From Algoriphagus sp. NG3 (GTDB taxonomy: Bacteria; Bacteroidota; Bacteroidia; Cytophagales; Cyclobacteriaceae), in NCBI RefSeq assembly GCF_034119865.1, contig NZ_CP139421.1:3472001-3536000 (forward strand): 64,000 bases of DNA, in the 5' to 3' direction. Made by a program: the position numbers and the translations under genes. The notes beneath the pieces were generated by a model that was given only the letters and a program-made list of their open reading frames with translations, had not been told where the DNA came from and did no database searches. Position 1 is the stretch's first letter, and each line of letters opens with the position of its first letter. This document shows positions 60,488 through 64,000 of this stretch, piece after piece.

Positions 60488-62328
60488 TGCTGTCTGGGTT
60501 TAGGTGAGAAAGAATCTGAAGGGAGTTCGAGCATTTCGGTAATTTTTTCTGAAAGTTGGTCTGCCGAATATTGAGTGGTAGTCAACTGAAAAAGACGGTA
60601 ATCTGGACTGACCAACAGCTTCTGGGGAAAGGTACTGATTTGGTAATCAGCCAGAATTCCCGAACCCGCATCCTGATGGAGCTGGATCATATCTGGATGT
60701 GAATACATCCCCGAAATCACTTCTTCTTTCCAGCGTGCCTGATCTGGATCAGCATTGACTGAGACAAATACAACATTCTCATGGTCACGCCATTGGTTGA
60801 AAACCGGCTCCAGTGCATTCTGATAGTATTTGACACAAAATTTGCAACCCGAAATCCAAAAGGAAAGTACCACCGCTTTCCCCTTCAGTTGATCCAGAGT
60901 AAAAGGATTGCCCTCTTGATCGAGAAGTGAGCTCGTTTGGAGTGGAGATCCTGTAAGGGATTTGGATTGAAGTTCAAGAACCAACTCCCGCACCCAGGGA
61001 AGCTCCACCGATTCCAACACTTGGGATACCGCTTCGGCCTGATTGCTTTCCAGTCGTTTGAACCGATCCAAAAGGTATAATCCCATGATCCGGTCGCTGA
61101 TTTCAGATGGATAGGATGCCAAAAGCTTATTGGCAGATTGACCTGAAAGATTGCCTCGCAGGAGTGTCAGATCATAGAGGGCCGCCAAAAGCTCAGCGCT
61201 GATGTAATTCCCGGTTTCAGGAATCGGAAAGGAAGCCTCTAGTTTCCTAAATTGGGATGCGTGAGGATCCTCCTTTAGAAGAGTTCTACCCAATTTGATT
61301 TTGGATAAAATCAGACTGAGTGTGGTGCCATAGGCTTTTTGCCTGATCAGTTCTGCATCCTCCGCTTCAAGTTCGGCCGTTAGATGCGGAAGCTGAGCAA
61401 TCATAGGATAGTCCACCAATGGTTTGGCCAGGTATTTCTCTAGCAGTTTGGCGTCTGTTTTACCACGGACCACAAACCACATCGGATTATAGAGTTCCGA
61501 TGGAAGCTGAAGGGAGCGCTCGTATAGGGCTGCAATCAGTGAATCAGACAGCATCCGATCTGGGTTTCCGGTCACCATCAGTGGCATTTCATTAAATCGC
61601 TGCTCTTCGGCAAGTCGGTCTACCTCATACTGGGCCTTAAAGAATGGCGCTGAGGGTCCTGAGAAATAACTTTTGCCGGAATTAAGGTCTAACCGAATTT
61701 TAACTTGGTCTCCGGTCAACAAAGTCCAATATCGAAACAGGTGATTAGACCCATTTCTGATACTGAAGGTTAAGGGTGCTTGCATATCCGGGAGATCCCA
61801 ACGGTAAACTTTATATCCTGCATTTCCCTCGAAGAAAGTCCCCTTTTCGGCTACCAGATCAATTTTAACCCCTGGAGTAACTTCAGTATGTTCCTTTAAG
61901 AAATTATCCCAATAAGTAAGACTGAGTGTGTCAGGAGCAATTGCGAAAGGTAGTTCAACATGCAATCTCCCAACTTGAGCAAAAGTGTTACCCTCCCCCT
62001 GCCCTTGGGAAGTAGAGTCATCAGCTAAACTAAATCCCGTTTGAGACGAAAGACCGAAGACCCGCCACGGGTAGGCAGAAGACAGAATAATAGGCCCACC
62101 TTCGACGGTCGACTGGCCCCTACTGAGGAATGGTGAAGAGTAGTTTTCTGCTTCATTAGTTTGCTGAAGGAAAGTATCGGAGCGGGTTTCCCCGCCCCGA
62201 TGGGGCTGCGATCTATGAAGAAAATCCGCCCCGACTATGGGTGACTCAGCAACTCCGCTCTGAGCTTTTAGTTTGCTTCCGAGAAGGCATACCCCTCCCA
62301 GGAAGCATAGAAGTACTAATTTTTTCAT
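60484..62328 (-). CDS. TlpA-like thioredoxin-fold protein with large N-terminal region
   Basis: A 614-residue exported protein with a signal peptide (VLLCFLGGVCLLGSKLKAQ). The first 460 residues have no domain I recognise (helical, with beta segments around residues 110-220). The C-terminal 150 residues are a thioredoxin-like TlpA domain with the active-site Cys-Lys-Phe-Cys in VVLSFWISGCKFCVKYYQNA and the cis-Pro region STFPQKLLV. It probably reduces or rearranges disulphides in the periplasm. First gene of the TlpA-SusC-SusD operon; this type of triple is recurrent in Bacteroidota, its substrate unknown. Confidence 0.88.
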   Translation of the reverse strand: MKKLVLLCFLGGVCLLGSKLKAQSGVAESPIVGADFLHRSQPHRGGETRSDTFLQQTNEAENYSSPFLSRGQSTVEGGPIILSSAYPWRVFGLSSQTGFSLADDSTSQGQGEGNTFAQVGRLHVELPFAIAPDTLSLTYWDNFLKEHTEVTPGVKIDLVAEKGTFFEGNAGYKVYRWDLPDMQAPLTFSIRNGSNHLFRYWTLLTGDQVKIRLDLNSGKSYFSGPSAPFFKAQYEVDRLAEEQRFNEMPLMVTGNPDRMLSDSLIAALYERSLQLPSELYNPMWFVVRGKTDAKLLEKYLAKPLVDYPMIAQLPHLTAELEAEDAELIRQKAYGTTLSLILSKIKLGRTLLKEDPHASQFRKLEASFPIPETGNYISAELLAALYDLTLLRGNLSGQSANKLLASYPSEISDRIMGLYLLDRFKRLESNQAEAVSQVLESVELPWVRELVLELQSKSLTGSPLQTSSLLDQEGNPFTLDQLKGKAVVLSFWISGCKFCVKYYQNALEPVFNQWRDHENVVFVSVNADPDQARWKEEVISGMYSHPDMIQLHQDAGSGILADYQISTFPQKLLVSPDYRLFQLTTTQYSADQLSEKITEMLELPSDSFSPKPRQQ

Positions 62329-62924
62329 GCTAGTAAATGCCTTTGAAGCCTCGAGGGTAGAACCTACTTACGCTATAGCGTATAGGTCTCCCAGCAAGTC
62401 CCAAAGGGCTTTTAAAATGAGGTAAGAAATAGGTAATGTGATGGGGCTACCGGATGTCCTTATCGCGAGTCGGACTATCTTTCATCGTGAGTGTCGTCAC
62501 TCCGGCTACAAAAAGGATAGCTCACCGGAGAATGGGAAAATCAGAAAATCATTCAGGTTTTCTGATAATGCGTTCGTAAATAAAATTAGGATGAAGATTC
62601 ATCGTCCTGATTATTTTAAGAATCTGGACATGACCTTAATGTGGGAAAGCCAAAAATAGTGGCGGGCCAGCACTGTACGTTCTGAAACCTGTAGGAAGGG
62701 TCGTAAGCACATACAGGAGGCCCACCACTACCTCAAAGATAGTGAAGGGCACTTAAACCTGCACCTTGTGCTCACTGAAAGATTCCTACATTTTCAGAAC
62801 AAGGTTCATTATCCAAATGCCTGGATTACTGATAATTATTTTTATCTGAAAGCAATATAAGTAATAAATTAAATATGAAGCAAATATTTTGTGGTGAAAG
62901 ATAGGAGTCAAGCATTCAGAACTT
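62329..62924. other. 596-base spacer with two hairpins, no convincing gene
   Basis: It contains a perfect 9-base stem ATCAGAAAA (62540-62548) / TTTTCTGAT (62558-62566). It also has an 11-base inverted repeat AGTGGCGGGCC (62658-62668) / GGCCCACCACT (62719-62729, one mismatch) that could fold a 72-nt structure. The plus-strand open frame 62438-62659 runs through the first hairpin and has no protein-like pattern. The TlpA operon promoter should be in the right half of 62329-62450. Confidence 0.45.
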
Positions 62925-63452
62925 GTGTTAATGGCTCAGGAAGTAAAAATATCAAGTTCAAAACTGCATATTCTCAATGAAGTGAGAAGGACAAGAATTA
63001 GCCTCGGAATAAGCACAGAAGAACTATCCAAAATAATAACTCAAACAGAAAACACTTCTACAGTTCAAAATATTGAAAGCTCTACTGATTCACATTTTTA
63101 CACAGACCTTCAACTGAAACGAGCTATAGAATACTTCACTCAAGTATCAGGGGAAAAATATGTTATTCATAGCTTTTACCCTCAGGAAAACTTTAAAGAG
63201 GAACTTGTTCCAAAAGTTCTTATTGACATAAAGACTGAGTTTGGTCCAGTAAAGGCGATAGAAACACTCTTATCAAAGACCGACTTTCTAAATACTAAAC
63301 GAACCATCAGAGAAATTACAGCTAAATGTAATGAAGATTACAATAAGGATTGGAAACCTTCGGATTTCACCTCAACATTAGAAAGATTTCGTAAATTGGG
63401 TAAACTTGAATATTCAGATTCTGAGGAATTTATTACGTATCGAAAAATTTAA
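62925..63452 (+). CDS. Unrecognised protein with HTH-like N-terminus
   Basis: A 175-residue protein (or 173 from the second Met). The N-terminal 60 residues (HILNEVRRTRISLGISTEEL, SKIITQTENTSTVQNIESST) look like a diverged XRE helix-turn-helix; the C-terminal part (TKRTIREITAKCNEDYNKDW, KPSDFTSTLERFRKLGKLEY) resembles a small winged-helix segment. I recognise no family. It is followed 46 bases later by a gene of similar build, suggesting a tandem duplicate pair. AT-rich codon use sets both apart from the SusC operon. Confidence 0.65.
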   Translation: MLMAQEVKISSSKLHILNEVRRTRISLGISTEELSKIITQTENTSTVQNIESSTDSHFYTDLQLKRAIEYFTQVSGEKYVIHSFYPQENFKEELVPKVLIDIKTEFGPVKAIETLLSKTDFLNTKRTIREITAKCNEDYNKDWKPSDFTSTLERFRKLGKLEYSDSEEFITYRKI

Positions 63453-63498
63453 TCTTCCAGTTTTCTCTTAAAATTAAGATTGTCAAAAATTATTTGCA

Positions 63499-64000
63499 TT
63501 GAAAAAAGAGAGCAACCCAATCCAAGTTACTACCATTGATTATCTGAAGGTTAAGTTAGTAAGAGAGAAAAGGCTGACGATTGGATTTACTGCAAAAGAA
63601 GTGTCTTTCTTATTAGGAAAGCGAACAACTTTCGTAACTATGGCGGAAGATCCATTTTCCACTTTAAAATATGGGGTTGACGATACACTCTATCTGACTA
63701 GGATATTTCGATGTTCAGTAGCAGAAATTCACGAAGGAATTGAAGAACTTCCCGATTTTATCAAAATGATCAGGAAAGTGGACAAAAAAACGGGATCAAT
63801 CCGATATTCCCCAGCAGAGCCAAAATTGCATGCTGATAAAATAGAATTACTCGTTACGGAAATTGAAGAGGATAGTCTTTCTGTTGATAGCAAGGCTTCG
63901 CTGGATGATCTTATTAGTGAAGTCAAAGTGCTTTTTGAAAATGGCTTTTTCGATGCTCCAAAAACAGCACTTGAGGCATATGAAAGATGCACTGAAAAAT
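63499..64000 (+). CDS. Unrecognised protein related to the preceding gene (runs off the window)
   Basis: The frame is open from about 63487 to the window end. The TTG at 63499 (LKKESNPIQVTTIDYLKVKL) is the likeliest start, as there is no ATG upstream in frame; the next ATG is far inside. The segment VKLVREKRLTIGFTAKEVSF then KRTTFVTMAEDPFST has the same order of motifs as VRRTRISLGISTEELSKIIT and the following residues in the preceding gene, so the two are probably paralogues. A charged helical tail follows. The protein continues beyond 64000. Confidence 0.55.
   Translation, partial: MKKESNPIQVTTIDYLKVKLVREKRLTIGFTAKEVSFLLGKRTTFVTMAEDPFSTLKYGVDDTLYLTRIFRCSVAEIHEGIEELPDFIKMIRKVDKKTGSIRYSPAEPKLHADKIELLVTEIEEDSLSVDSKASLDDLISEVKVLFENGFFDAPKTALEAYERCTEK

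Noticed and set aside
62438..62659. 73-codon plus-strand frame upstream of the HTH-like gene
   Set aside because: Runs through a perfect 9-base hairpin and has no recognisable pattern or start context.

Overview
The window looks like a chromosome segment of a Bacteroidota bacterium, most likely a Cytophagales/Cyclobacteriaceae member of the Algoriphagus type. The grounds are TAnnTTTG-type -7 promoter boxes, a SusC/SusD pair, DUF3078, DUF5675 and DUF6520 proteins, RHS proteins of the Bacteroidota type, a tmRNA tag ending GEESYAMAA, and many palindromic intergenic repeats of the kind common in this group. The genus is an inference; no 16S gene is present.

Layout: 0-9.7 kb holds a histidine-utilisation locus. 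A partial divergent LysR regulator is followed by hutH-hutI-hutU, an intruding Uma2-type gene on the other strand, hutG, a lipoprotein beta-propeller gene and an SMP-30-like gene. From 9.7 to 18.2 kb, mostly on the minus strand, lie a small exported protein, a double-cupin protein, a PQQ dehydrogenase with haem c, a large FAD/Fe-S D-2-hydroxyacid dehydrogenase, and YdcF on the plus strand. From 18.4 to 26.2 kb comes a defence-flavoured stretch: DUF72, an AAA-type ATPase gene shrunk by an internal deletion, hipBA with an operator array, and a 1290-residue DUF4011/UPF1-like helicase abutting an SDR gene. From 26.6 to 36.4 kb is housekeeping: rlmD, pepP, an M16 peptidase, an O-methyltransferase, a LysM transglycosylase, DUF3078, and dnaX with an A10 slippage site that can yield gamma and tau.

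SsrA (tmRNA) at 36.7-37.1 kb opens an accessory region of about 18 kb. It is packed with dispersed structured repeats and contains, in order, a four-gene minus-strand cassette (248-residue protein, DUF5675, two small membrane proteins), an RHS polymorphic-toxin locus with an orphan tip, candidate immunity genes and a decayed core, and a RiPP-like locus. That last locus has a LanB-type dehydratase, a LytTR/LytS two-component system, a Ser/Thr-rich peptide with a GG motif, and two fragments related to the 5' end of the kinase gene.

From 54.6 to 62.3 kb a MauE-like membrane protein and a DUF6520-like small exported peptide face a SusC-SusD-TlpA operon. The final 1 kb carries two related, unrecognised genes; the second runs off the end.

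The most unusual items are the dnaX A10-UGA site, the minimal dehydratase/two-component/peptide locus without visible cyclase or transporter, the covarying stem-loop repeats, a repeat that supplies the N-terminus of the cupin protein, the internally deleted ATPase, and the RHS block bracketed by 53-bp direct repeats.
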